Shown here: positions 7,726 through 16,059 of the stretch, piece by piece | Layout of the letters: each line of letters begins with the position of its first letter | How positions within the stretch are numbered: the first letter of the stretch is position 1 | Assembly (NCBI RefSeq): GCF_004197395.1 | Contig: NZ_SELS01000051.1 | Location: forward strand, 1-64,000 | Reading direction: 5' to 3' | Source: Paraburkholderia sp. UYCP14C | Lineage (GTDB): Bacteria > Pseudomonadota > Gammaproteobacteria > Burkholderiales > Burkholderiaceae | DNA length: 64,000 nucleotides | Made by a program: the position numbers and the translations under genes | Notes under the pieces: generated by a model | The model's database searches: none | Told to the model about the DNA's origin: nothing | What the model saw: the letters and a program-made list of their open reading frames with translations, nothing else

Positions 7726-8934
7726 TTGCTTTGCTCCGCATTCCGCCTGCGTAGTCGTGCCGTATCGCTTCTGATCACCGGTTTGCCGCTTCTGCTCGCC
7801 GCCTGCAACGACCGGCAGCAGACTCCCACCGCCGCGTCGATGCCGCCGGTTCCCGTGCTTGTCGAAACGGTTTCCACCATCCCTGTCGCCGATGTCGTCG
7901 AGTTGCCGGGCCGCATCGAGGCGGTGCGCACCGCCGAGATTCGCGCGCGCGTCGATGGCATCGTCGAGCGCACGCTCTATCAGGAAGGCACGGACCTGCC
8001 GGCCAACGCCCCGCTCTTTCAGATCGACGCGAGCGATTATCGCGCGCAGTTGCAGCAGGCGCAGGCCGCGCTCACGCGTGCGACCGCCGTGCGCGACAAC
8101 GCGGCGTCGGTGGTGGAGCGGTTCAAGCCGCTCGTCGGTCGTCATGCGGTCAGCGCGCAGGAATACGACGCCGCGCTCGCGACGATGCAGCAGGCGCAGG
8201 CCAATGTCTCCGATGCGCAAGCCGCGGTTTCGCTCGCACAACTGCGGCTCGATCGCTGCATCGTGCGCACGCCGATCGCCGGGCGCGCGGGCCGCGCGCT
8301 CGTCACCGAAGGCGCGCTCGTCAGCGCGGGCGCGGCGACGCTGCTCACGCAGGTCAATCAGCTGACGCCGATCAACGCGGTGTTCACGCAGTCGAATACC
8401 GCGATGCTCGACGTCGAGCAGCAAATCCAGTCGGGCGCGCGCAAGCCGACCAGCATGAAGCACGTCGAGGTGCAGCTGATCCTCTCGAACGGCCAGGTCT
8501 ATAACGAACGCGGCTTTCTGGACTTTGCCGATCTCGTCGTCGATCCGTCCACCGGCACGCAGACGGTGCGCGCGCAGTTCGCGAATCCGGACCGCACGCT
8601 TTTGCCGGGGCAGTTCGTCCGTGGGCGCATCAGCGCGGCGGGCACGCTGCAGGGCATCCGCATTCCCGAGCGCGCGGTGCAGCTCGATAACGGCATCGCG
8701 AGTGTCGCGCTGGTTGCCGACGACGGCACCGTGGTCCGGCGCAACGTCGATCTCGGCGAACAGGGCGAAGGACGCTGGACCGTGCGCGACGGTTTGAAGC
8801 CGGGCGAGCGGCTGATCGTCGATGGCTGGCAGAAAGTGCAGCCGGGTCAGCATGTCGACGCGCGGCCCGCGCCCGATGCGTCCCCGGCGGCGCAGTCGGC
8901 CGTGTCAGCGGCGCCCGCTTCGACCGCGCACTGA
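7726..8934 (+). CDS. RND efflux periplasmic adaptor (membrane fusion) lipoprotein
   Basis: 402-residue AcrA/MexA-type adaptor linking the inner-membrane pump to the outer-membrane channel. A lipoprotein signal ends at LLLAAC (Cys near residue 26). The usual order follows: a beta-barrel/lipoyl half (GRIEAVRTAEIRARVDGIV), an alpha-hairpin rich in Gln/Ala, then the second lipoyl and barrel parts. The start is TTG at 7726, set by AAAGGAG at 7714-7720 six bases upstream; no nearby in-frame ATG fits. An Ala/Pro-rich tail closes the protein. It is first of a three-gene operon with the pump and the outer-membrane factor. Confidence 0.93.
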   Translation: MLCSAFRLRSRAVSLLITGLPLLLAACNDRQQTPTAASMPPVPVLVETVSTIPVADVVELPGRIEAVRTAEIRARVDGIVERTLYQEGTDLPANAPLFQIDASDYRAQLQQAQAALTRATAVRDNAASVVERFKPLVGRHAVSAQEYDAALATMQQAQANVSDAQAAVSLAQLRLDRCIVRTPIAGRAGRALVTEGALVSAGAATLLTQVNQLTPINAVFTQSNTAMLDVEQQIQSGARKPTSMKHVEVQLILSNGQVYNERGFLDFADLVVDPSTGTQTVRAQFANPDRTLLPGQFVRGRISAAGTLQGIRIPERAVQLDNGIASVALVADDGTVVRRNVDLGEQGEGRWTVRDGLKPGERLIVDGWQKVQPGQHVDARPAPDASPAAQSAVSAAPASTAH

Positions 8935-8945
8935 CGGGCTCGCCG

Positions 8946-11900
8946 ATGAATCGATTCTTCGTCGCCCGGCCGGTTTTCGCGTGGGTCATCGCCCTTTTCA
9001 TCGTGCTGTTCGGCGCGATCGCGCTCGCGCTGTTGCCGGTCGAACAGTACCCCGACGTGGCCCCGCCGTCGCTCAGCATCACCGCCGCGTTCAGCGGCGC
9101 CGACGCGAGCACGCTCGAGCGTACCGTCACGTCGATCGTCGAAGACGAGATGAACGGCATCGAGAATTTCCTGTACATGTCGTCGGTGAGCCGCTCGAAC
9201 GGCACGATGCAGATCACCGTGGTGCTGAAGCCCAGCACCAATCTCGACATCGCGCGCACCCAGGTGCAGGACCGACTGAGCCGCGTCGAGCCGCGCCTGC
9301 CGCTCGAAGTCCGGCAGGTCGGCGTGCGCGTCACGAAGGCTTCGTCGGGCTTTCTGATGCTGCTTGCGCTGCAGGCGACCGACGGCACCACCAGCGCCGT
9401 CGCGATGGGCAACTTCGCGTCGAACAACATCGCCAACGAGCTGCGCCGGATCGACGGCGTCGGTGACGTGCAGCTGTTCGGCTCGTCGTACGCGATGCGG
9501 ATCTGGATCGATCCGCGCAAGCTCGTGGGCTTCGGGCTGTCGGCGAGCGAGGTGCTGCAGGCGATCCAGGAGCAGAACAGCCAGACCGCGGGTGGCGGCC
9601 TCGGCGATCAGCCGATCGCGCCGGGCTCCGAATTCACCGCGCAGATCGTCACGCAAAGCCGCTTCACGACGCCCGAGCAGTTCCGCGAAATCATCGTGCG
9701 CGCGAATCCGGATGGCTCGACCGTGCGCGTGGGCGACGTCGCGCGCGTCGAACTCGGCAACGACAGCTATGGCAACCGGTTGAGCGTCAACGGCAAGGCG
9801 TCGGCCGGCATTGCGATCCAGCTCGCGAGCGGCGCGAACGCGCTCGCGGTCGCCAACGCGGTGCGCCAGCGCATGACCGAATTGCAACCGATCTTCCCGC
9901 GCGGCGTCACGTGGACCGTGCCGTTCGACACCACGCCGTTCATCACGACCTCGGTGCATGGCGTGATCCGCACGATGATCGAGGCGCTGCTGCTCGTGAC
10001 CGTCGTCGTGTTCCTGTTCCTGCAGGACTGGCGCGCAACCGTGATTCCGACGATCGTGGTGCCGATCGCGCTGATCGGCACCTGCGCGGGGCTCTATCTG
10101 TTCGGGCTGTCGATCAACATTCTGTCCTTGTTCGGCATGGTGGTCGCGATCGGTATCCTCAACGACGACGCGATCGTCGTCGTCGAGAACGTCGCGCGCA
10201 TCATGCGCGAGGAAGGGCTCGGCGCGCCGCGCGCAACGGTGAAGGCGATCGGGCAGATTTCGGGCGCGGCGATCGCGAGTACGCTGGTGCTCGTCGCGGT
10301 GTTCATTCCGATGGCGTTTTTTCCGGGCTCGACGGGCGGCATCTACCGGCAGTTCTCGGTCACGCTCGCGGTGTCGATCCTGCTGTCGACGCTGCTGGCG
10401 CTGACACTCGGCGCGGCGTTGTGCTCGGCGCTGTTGCGTAGCGAGAAGGCCGCCAGCGAGCGGTCGAAGAACCCGGCGTCACGGATGCTGCATCGCGTGT
10501 TCGACGGCTTCAATCGCGGACTCGACTCGGGCACCACGCGCTATATCGGCGGCGTCGATGCGATGTTGCGCTCACCGTTGCGCTGGCTGCTGATGTTCGT
10601 CGCGGCCTGCGCGATCACCGCGTTTTTCTTCACGCGGCTGCCGACCGGCTTTCTGCCGACCGAAGACCAGGGGCATATCTTCATCACGTATACCGGCCCG
10701 CCGGGTTCGACCGACCAGCGCACGCAGCACGCGATCGACCAGGTCGAGGCGTTCTTGCGCACGCAACCGCAGGTGCGCAACGTCGCGTCGGTGACGGGCT
10801 TCAGCTTCTTCGGCCAGGGGCAGTCGGCGGCGCTGTCGTTCGTCGATCTGAAGCCGTGGGACGAGCGTTCGGGCGAGGCCAATTCGGCAAGCGCGCTGGT
10901 GCGTCGCGCGAATGCCGCGTTCCGGCAGATTCCCGAGGCGATCATTTTTGCGCTCGACCCGCCGCCGATTCCGTCGCTCGGCACTGCGACCGGCTTCACG
11001 ATGAAGATCCAGGATCGCAGCGGCGTCGGCGGCGAAGCGTTGCAACAGGCCGCGCGGCGCATGATGATCGAGGCGGCGCAAAGCCCTCTTCTCGCCGGCG
11101 TGCGCGCCGAGGGGATGCCGGAGGCGCCGCAACTGTATGTGGAGATCGACCGCGTGAAGGCACGCGCGCTCGGTCTGCAGATCGGCCAGGTCAACCAGGC
11201 GCTGGCGCTGACGTTCGGTTCGAACTACGTGAACGACTTCGTGTTCGAGGGCAACGTGCTGCGCGTGCTGCTGCAGGCGGACGCCGAGCAACGCATGCGC
11301 GCCGAGGACGTGAGCGCGCTGCGCTTGCGCAACAACCGCGGCGAGATGGTGCCGTTCTCGGCGTTCTCGCACGTGCGCTGGATTTCCGGTCCGCAGCAGC
11401 TCGAACGCTATAACGGTTTTCCGTCCGCGACATTGTCGGGCCAGGCCGCGCCCGGCCGTTCGAGCGGCGCGGCGATCGCCGAGATGGAGCGCATCGCGTC
11501 GCACGTGTTGACCGGCAACCTGACCTACGAATGGACCGGCACCGCGTTCGAGGAAAAGCAGGCGAGCGGCCAGATCGGCATGCTGCTCGGGTTGTCGCTG
11601 GTGGTCGTGTTCCTGCTGCTCGCGGCGCTGTACGAGAGCTGGGCGATTCCGGTCGCGGTGCTGCTGATCATCCCGTTCGGCGTGATCGGCGCGGTGGTGC
11701 TGACGATGCTGCGTGGACTGTCCGCGGACGTGTACTTCAACATCGGCCTCGTGACGATCATCGGCCTTGCCGCGAAGAACGCGATTCTGATCGTCGAGTT
11801 CGCGATCAAGGAGGAATCCGAAGGGAAGGACGCGCTGGCCGCCGCGAAAAACGGCGCGCAACAACGTCTGCGCCCTATTCTGATGACGAGCGTCACGTTC

Positions 11901-12143
11901 GTGCTGGGCATGCTGCCGCTCGTGCTCGCGACCGGCGCGGGCGCGGCGAGCCGGCGGGCGGTCGGCACCGGCGTGATGGGCAGCATGCTGACCGCGACGA
12001 TGTTCGGCATCTTCTTTACGCCGCTGTTTTATGTCGCCGCGCGCCGCTGGCTAAGCCGCAAGAAGCGCAGCATCGATCTCGACGATGACGATCTGCCGAC
12101 GGCCGCGCCGCGCGAATTGGGTGGAGGGCAGCGCGATGCATGA
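8946..12143 (+). CDS. RND multidrug efflux pump, HAE1 family inner-membrane transporter
   Basis: 1065 residues, full length for an AcrB/MexB-like proton-driven pump. It has 12 TM segments and two large periplasmic loops. The adjacent aspartates of the proton relay appear in TM4 as GILNDDAIVVVENV, where most homologues have V rather than N before the pair. TM10 has the conserved Lys context GLAAKNAILIVEFA. It lies 11 bp after the adaptor gene, and its 3' end overlaps the start of the outer-membrane factor gene by 8 bp. Export of hydrophobic drugs, solvents or phenolics is likely for the family; substrates cannot be told from the sequence. Confidence 0.95.
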   Translation: MNRFFVARPVFAWVIALFIVLFGAIALALLPVEQYPDVAPPSLSITAAFSGADASTLERTVTSIVEDEMNGIENFLYMSSVSRSNGTMQITVVLKPSTNLDIARTQVQDRLSRVEPRLPLEVRQVGVRVTKASSGFLMLLALQATDGTTSAVAMGNFASNNIANELRRIDGVGDVQLFGSSYAMRIWIDPRKLVGFGLSASEVLQAIQEQNSQTAGGGLGDQPIAPGSEFTAQIVTQSRFTTPEQFREIIVRANPDGSTVRVGDVARVELGNDSYGNRLSVNGKASAGIAIQLASGANALAVANAVRQRMTELQPIFPRGVTWTVPFDTTPFITTSVHGVIRTMIEALLLVTVVVFLFLQDWRATVIPTIVVPIALIGTCAGLYLFGLSINILSLFGMVVAIGILNDDAIVVVENVARIMREEGLGAPRATVKAIGQISGAAIASTLVLVAVFIPMAFFPGSTGGIYRQFSVTLAVSILLSTLLALTLGAALCSALLRSEKAASERSKNPASRMLHRVFDGFNRGLDSGTTRYIGGVDAMLRSPLRWLLMFVAACAITAFFFTRLPTGFLPTEDQGHIFITYTGPPGSTDQRTQHAIDQVEAFLRTQPQVRNVASVTGFSFFGQGQSAALSFVDLKPWDERSGEANSASALVRRANAAFRQIPEAIIFALDPPPIPSLGTATGFTMKIQDRSGVGGEALQQAARRMMIEAAQSPLLAGVRAEGMPEAPQLYVEIDRVKARALGLQIGQVNQALALTFGSNYVNDFVFEGNVLRVLLQADAEQRMRAEDVSALRLRNNRGEMVPFSAFSHVRWISGPQQLERYNGFPSATLSGQAAPGRSSGAAIAEMERIASHVLTGNLTYEWTGTAFEEKQASGQIGMLLGLSLVVVFLLLAALYESWAIPVAVLLIIPFGVIGAVVLTMLRGLSADVYFNIGLVTIIGLAAKNAILIVEFAIKEESEGKDALAAAKNGAQQRLRPILMTSVTFVLGMLPLVLATGAGAASRRAVGTGVMGSMLTATMFGIFFTPLFYVAARRWLSRKKRSIDLDDDDLPTAAPRELGGGQRDA

Positions 12144-13617
12144 GAGCTTTCATAAGCGCCTGCTGCTGCCCCTGCTCTGCTGCTCGCTCGCGGCCTGCAA
12201 CTTTGCGCCCAAGTATCAGCAGCCTTCACTGCCGATCGCGGATCACTTCGACATGACGGAGTCCGCCAATCCGGCCACCGCGCATGTAGCAAGCGAAGTC
12301 GACTGGCAGACCTTCTTCGCCGATCCGCAACTGAAGCTGCTGATCGAGGCGGCACTCGAGCACAACCGCGATCTCGCCGCGTCGATCGCGCGCATCGAAC
12401 AGGCGCGCGCGTTCTATCGCATCCAGAATGCCGCGCGACTGCCGCAGGTCAATGCGAACGGGAGCGCGACCCGCACCAAGGCGCCGCTCGGATCGTTCGA
12501 TCCCGAGTTCGACAACACCGACATCTCGGTCCAGTTCAACCAGTACAACGTGCAGGCCGCGGTGACGTCGTTCGAGCTCGACTTCTGGGGGCGCGTGCGC
12601 AACACCAGCGAAGCGGCGCGGCGCCGGTATCTGGCCACCGTCGACGCACAGCACGCGTTCCGTTTGTCGCTGATCGGCAATGTCGCGTCGAACTACTACG
12701 CGATCCGCTCCGGCGAGGAAGGCATCGAGCTTGCGCAACGGACGCTCGACAGCCGCCGCTACGCGCTCGACGTCGCGAAGATGCGGCTCGATGCGGGTGT
12801 CACGTCGATGGTCGACTACGACCAGGCCGCCATTCTCGTCACGCAGGCGCAGACGCAGCTGGCGGAGTTGCAACGGACCACCGCGCAGCAGCGCAATCTG
12901 CTCGACGTGCTCATCGGCGGGCCGCTCAGCGAGCCGCTACCGCATGCGCCGCCGATCGCCGACGCCGCGCAGTTCGGCGAGCTCGATGCGGGCTTGCCCT
13001 CCGCGTTGCTGATCGACCGGCCGGACATCCAGCAGGCCGAGCAGCAGCTGCGCGCGGCCAATGCCGACATCGGCGCCGCGCGCGCGGACTTTTTCCCCCG
13101 GATCGCGCTGACCGGCAGCTTCGGTTATGTGTCGCCGGAACTCGGTGATCTGTTCGTGCCGGCCAAGCAGGCGTGGTCGTTCGGCGCGCTGGTCGGCATG
13201 CCGATCTTCGATGCGGGCCAGCGCCAGGCACAACTGGCGCAGGCGCGCGCGCGGCGCGACGAACTGGTCGCCGATTACCAGCGCACGGTGCAGAACGCGT
13301 TTCGTGAGGTGTCCGACGCGCTGGTCGCACGGCAACGCTACAAGGAGCAGATCGCGGCGCAGGAACAGGCGGTGCAGGCGCAGCGGCAACTCGCCGAAAC
13401 GGCGCAGTTGCGCTACGAAAATGGGATCTCGATCTATCTCGAGGTGGTGGATGCGCGACGCAATCAGTTTGCCGCCGAGCAGCAGCTGATCCAGCTTCGG
13501 GCGACGGCGCTGCAAAATGGGGTATCGCTTTACGTCGCGCTGGGCGGCGGACCCGACGAGCCACAGAACGTATCGCAAAGCACGTCTCACGCGGATGGGG
13601 CCCAACCGTCCAACTGA
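12136..13617 (+). CDS. Outer-membrane efflux lipoprotein, NodT/OprM family
   Basis: 493-residue TolC-like channel of the tripartite pump. The start is the ATG at 12136, with GGAGGG 7 bases upstream inside the end of the pump gene, followed directly by a lipoprotein signal with lipobox LAAC. Two OEP repeats of long amphipathic helices are visible, with the typical QNAFREVSDALVARQRY and RYENGISIYLEVVDARR blocks near the end. The frame continues upstream to 12085, but that extension would precede the signal peptide and is not real. Confidence 0.94.
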   Translation: MHESFHKRLLLPLLCCSLAACNFAPKYQQPSLPIADHFDMTESANPATAHVASEVDWQTFFADPQLKLLIEAALEHNRDLAASIARIEQARAFYRIQNAARLPQVNANGSATRTKAPLGSFDPEFDNTDISVQFNQYNVQAAVTSFELDFWGRVRNTSEAARRRYLATVDAQHAFRLSLIGNVASNYYAIRSGEEGIELAQRTLDSRRYALDVAKMRLDAGVTSMVDYDQAAILVTQAQTQLAELQRTTAQQRNLLDVLIGGPLSEPLPHAPPIADAAQFGELDAGLPSALLIDRPDIQQAEQQLRAANADIGAARADFFPRIALTGSFGYVSPELGDLFVPAKQAWSFGALVGMPIFDAGQRQAQLAQARARRDELVADYQRTVQNAFREVSDALVARQRYKEQIAAQEQAVQAQRQLAETAQLRYENGISIYLEVVDARRNQFAAEQQLIQLRATALQNGVSLYVALGGGPDEPQNVSQSTSHADGAQPSN

Positions 13618-13668
13618 GGCACGAGCGCTGCATCAGCGCCGTGCCCGCCGCCGGCATTGCACCGGCGG
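13618..13668. terminator. Two tandem hairpins in a convergent gap
   Basis: First hairpin: GGCACG (13618-13623), one bulged A, GCGCTG, loop CAT, CAGCGC, CGTGCC (to 13645). Second hairpin: CCGCCGG (13648-13654), 7-base loop, CCGGCGG (13662-13668). They fill the 66-bp gap between the convergent efflux operon and DegP-like gene, so a bidirectional transcript end is likely. There is no T-run, so it is not a textbook intrinsic terminator. Confidence 0.5.
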
Positions 13669-13683
13669 ATTCAACTCAACTCA

Positions 13684-15102
13684 TCAGCCAAGCGTCACTT
13701 CGACCGACGCTTCCGCACCGTCGCGCACCACGGTGACCGACACGCTGTCGTCCGCCTGAGCGATCATGCGGCGCAGCTGCTCGACGCCGTGAATCACCTT
13801 GCCGTCGACGGCAACGATGATGTCGCCGGCCTGAATGCCGGCTTCCGCGGCCGGACCGGTGGCCTGCTGCACCACCACGCCGCCCGGCAGTTGCGCTTGC
13901 TGCTGTTCGTCCTGGCTCAGCGGACGCACGGCGACGCCGAGACGCGGACGGTTTTGCTGCTGCGGCTGTTCCTGCTGCTCTTCGCGCGGCGCGGCCGACG
14001 CCAGCTCCGACGCTTGCTGCGCGCCCACCGTCACCGACAGCTTGCGTTCGCCGCCGTTGCGCCACACGCTGATCGTCGCCGCGCTGCCCGGCGACAGTTG
14101 CGCGACCTGACCGACCAGTTCGGTGGCGTTGCCGATATGCTTGCCGTTCACGCCGACGATCACGTCGCCCTGTTGCAGACCTGCCGCGTGTGCGGGGCCA
14201 TTCGGATCGACCGAGCCGACCAGTGCGCCGCCCGTCGAGTCGAGGCCGAGCGCCTTCGCCTTGTCGGCGCTGAGCGGCTGTACGCCCACGCCGATGCGGC
14301 CGCGGGTCACGTGACCGGTGCTCACGAGCTGGTCTTTCACATGCATGGCCGCGTCGATCGGGATCGCGAACGACAGGCCCTGGAAGCCGCCGGTGCGCGA
14401 GTAGATCATCGAGTTGATGCCGATCACTTCGCCGTTCAGGTTGAACAGCGGACCGCCGGAGTTGCCCGGATTGACCGGCACGTCGGTCTGGATGAACGGG
14501 ATCGGGCTATCGTCGGACATGGAACGCGATTTCGCGCTGATGATGCCCGAGGTCACCGTGCTGTCGAAGCCGTACGGCGAGCCGATCGCAACGACCCATT
14601 CGCCGACTTTGCTGCTGTCCGGGTTGCCGATCTTCACGGTCGGCAGATTGGTCGCGTCGATCTTGACGACGGCGACGTCGGTAGCCTTGTCCTTGCCGAC
14701 CACGCGGGCATGGAACTCGCGGCCGTCGGTGAGCTTGACGCTCACGCTGGTCGCGCCGTCGACGACGTGATTGTTGGTCAGGATGTACCCGTCCTGGCTG
14801 ATGATGAAGCCCGAGCCGAGCGCTTCGCCGCCGCTCTTGCGTTGACCGTTCTCGTCGACCGACGCGGCTTCTTTCACGCCGATATGCACGACCGCCGGGC
14901 CATAGCGCGACACGATGCCGGAGCAGTCCGGTGCCGACGAGCGCGAGCCGACGATATCCGCCACCGTGTGCAGCGAGGACGTCGCGCCCGGCGCGTTGCT
15001 CACGGACGCATCGGCATTGCGATGGCTCAGTGCATACCCGCCGCCAAAAGCGAGTACGACGCAAAGCGCAGCGCTACCGCTCCAGTATTTTTTCGTGGTC
15101 AT
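13684..15102 (-). CDS. Do/DegP-like periplasmic serine endoprotease
   Basis: 472 residues. An N-terminal hydrophobic segment (about residues 8-25) acts as signal or anchor, followed by a trypsin-like domain with the full triad: His in LTNNHVV, Asp in ATDVAVVKI, and nucleophile Ser in NPGNSGGPLFN. Two PDZ domains follow (RGRIGVGVQPL and RPRLGVAVRPLS regions). The frame runs on to a GTG at 15159, but the ATG at 15102 starts directly at the signal sequence and is preferred. The gene is monocistronic. A direct repeat like a PmrA/QseB box lies 57 bp upstream of the ATG, suggesting envelope-stress two-component control. Confidence 0.92.
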   Translation of the reverse strand: MTTKKYWSGSAALCVVLAFGGGYALSHRNADASVSNAPGATSSLHTVADIVGSRSSAPDCSGIVSRYGPAVVHIGVKEAASVDENGQRKSGGEALGSGFIISQDGYILTNNHVVDGATSVSVKLTDGREFHARVVGKDKATDVAVVKIDATNLPTVKIGNPDSSKVGEWVVAIGSPYGFDSTVTSGIISAKSRSMSDDSPIPFIQTDVPVNPGNSGGPLFNLNGEVIGINSMIYSRTGGFQGLSFAIPIDAAMHVKDQLVSTGHVTRGRIGVGVQPLSADKAKALGLDSTGGALVGSVDPNGPAHAAGLQQGDVIVGVNGKHIGNATELVGQVAQLSPGSAATISVWRNGGERKLSVTVGAQQASELASAAPREEQQEQPQQQNRPRLGVAVRPLSQDEQQQAQLPGGVVVQQATGPAAEAGIQAGDIIVAVDGKVIHGVEQLRRMIAQADDSVSVTVVRDGAEASVEVTLG

Positions 15103-15158
15103 AGTCAAGGGGATGTTGCCGAAAATTTCGAGATGGATGCGTAATGTAGTGGCCTCCA

Positions 15159-15176
15159 CTTAAAGCACGCTTAAAG
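15159..15176 (-). promoter_or_regulatory. PmrA/QseB-type direct repeat upstream of the DegP-like gene
   Basis: Read on the minus strand this is TTTAAG-CGTGC-TTTAAG: two identical hexamers 5 bases apart, an 11-bp period. Both fit the YTTAAK half-site of PmrA/QseB-family response regulators. It points towards the protease gene and lies 57 bp before its ATG. Confidence 0.5.
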
Positions 15177-15202
15177 ATGGTGTTCGATCAAAATGCGCGC
15201 GC

Positions 15203-15225
15203 AAGCCCTGTTTTAGGGGCTTTTT
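15203..15225 (+). terminator. Orphan intrinsic terminator on the plus strand
   Basis: AAGCCC (15203-15208), 8-base loop, GGGCTT (15217-15222), then a T-run through 15225. It reads as a Rho-independent terminator in the plus direction, yet no plus-strand gene precedes it, because the protease gene runs the other way. It may end a short divergent RNA starting near the protease promoter. Confidence 0.42.
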
Positions 15226-15331
15226 GCATGTCACGCGCTTTTTGTGAGACAGCGGCACGTGCATCTTTCGCGCGACGTGAGAACGAGTGGGGACGTCGCT
15301 TGATGGTGCCCGACCAGTAATTTCCCCAGGA

Positions 15332-15360
15332 TTGACCCCGCCGAAACCGGTTCCGATAAT
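15332..15360 (+). promoter_or_regulatory. Sigma70 promoter of the dioxygenase operon
   Basis: TTGACC (15332-15337), a 17-base spacer and GATAAT (15355-15360): five of six matches at each box with ideal spacing. The start of transcription should be near 15367, directly before the inverted repeats. Confidence 0.65.
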
Positions 15361-15369
15361 AGCCATATC

Positions 15370-15400
15370 GTGGACTTCGAATCCACAATGTGGACATTGT
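15370..15400. promoter_or_regulatory. Two overlapping inverted repeats at the operon start
   Basis: GTGGA-N7-TCCAC (15370-15386) partly overlaps ACAATG-TGGA-CATTGT (15385-15400). Both are perfect and sit at about +3 to +33 relative to the predicted transcript start, a position suited to repression. The IclR-family gene at the end of the cluster is the natural candidate to bind here. Confidence 0.5.
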
Positions 15401-15432
15401 TTCGTCCGGCACACTTCGCGAGGAATTTCCCC

Positions 15433-15954
15433 ATGCCAGAGGCCACTCAATCCGACCTGACGCCGTACCAGCTACCGTTCCCGAAGGAAGCGCAAAAGGA
15501 AATCGTCGTGCCCTTCGCGATTCCGACCGACGAACGCGTGTGGGTCCCGCAGGCCGAAAACGTGTCGTTCCGCCCGCTGTGCCTGAATGCGTCGCAGGGC
15601 TACTGGATGAATCTGCTGCGCGTGCGCCGCTCCGGCGTGTTGAGCCGGCATCGTCATCCGCAGGGCGTGCACGGCATGGTGCTCAAGGGCCACTGGCGCT
15701 ATCTGGAGCATGACTGGGTCGCGACCGAAGGCAGCTACGTGTACGAGCCGCCGGGTGAAACGCATACGCTGTACGTGCCCGAGGACGTCGAGGAAATGAT
15801 CACGTACTTCCAGGTCAACGGCGTGATGTTCTATTGCGATCCTTACGGCAACTACACCGGCTACGAAGACGTGTTCACGAAGATCGACATGTGCCGCAAG
15901 CACTACGCGGCGGTCGGCCTCGGTGAAGACTACGTCGATCAGTTCATCCGGTAA
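15433..15954 (+). CDS. 2,4'-dihydroxyacetophenone dioxygenase-like cupin
   Basis: 173-residue single-domain cupin. The metal-site pattern is HRHPQGVHGMVLKG (three histidines in the first cupin motif) and PPGETHTLY in the second, as in the DAD family of non-heme iron dioxygenases that cleave a C-C bond next to a carbonyl. The start is the ATG at 15433, with GAGGAA about 9 bases upstream; the frame is open to 15370, but that would reach into the inverted repeats. It is the first gene of a probable cupin-MFS-SDR cluster. The real substrate is unknown; many family members are annotated only by similarity. Confidence 0.8.
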   Translation: MPEATQSDLTPYQLPFPKEAQKEIVVPFAIPTDERVWVPQAENVSFRPLCLNASQGYWMNLLRVRRSGVLSRHRHPQGVHGMVLKGHWRYLEHDWVATEGSYVYEPPGETHTLYVPEDVEEMITYFQVNGVMFYCDPYGNYTGYEDVFTKIDMCRKHYAAVGLGEDYVDQFIR

Positions 15955-16059
15955 ACAACGCGTAAGCCCCCAATAGAACCAGCATCCACGACACCGCAAT
16001 ACCGAGAGGCATCGCAACACCATTCCCACACAGCAGAACACATTGCGCAGGAGACGAAC

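Larger units (their letters stand above)
15103..15432. other. 330-bp divergent regulatory gap
   Basis: This separates the DegP-like gene (minus) from the dioxygenase operon (plus). It contains a PmrA/QseB-like direct repeat (15159-15176), a terminator-like hairpin on the plus strand (15203-15225), a strong promoter (15332-15360) and two overlapping inverted repeats (15370-15400). Open frames here are short and lack ribosome sites. Confidence 0.6.
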
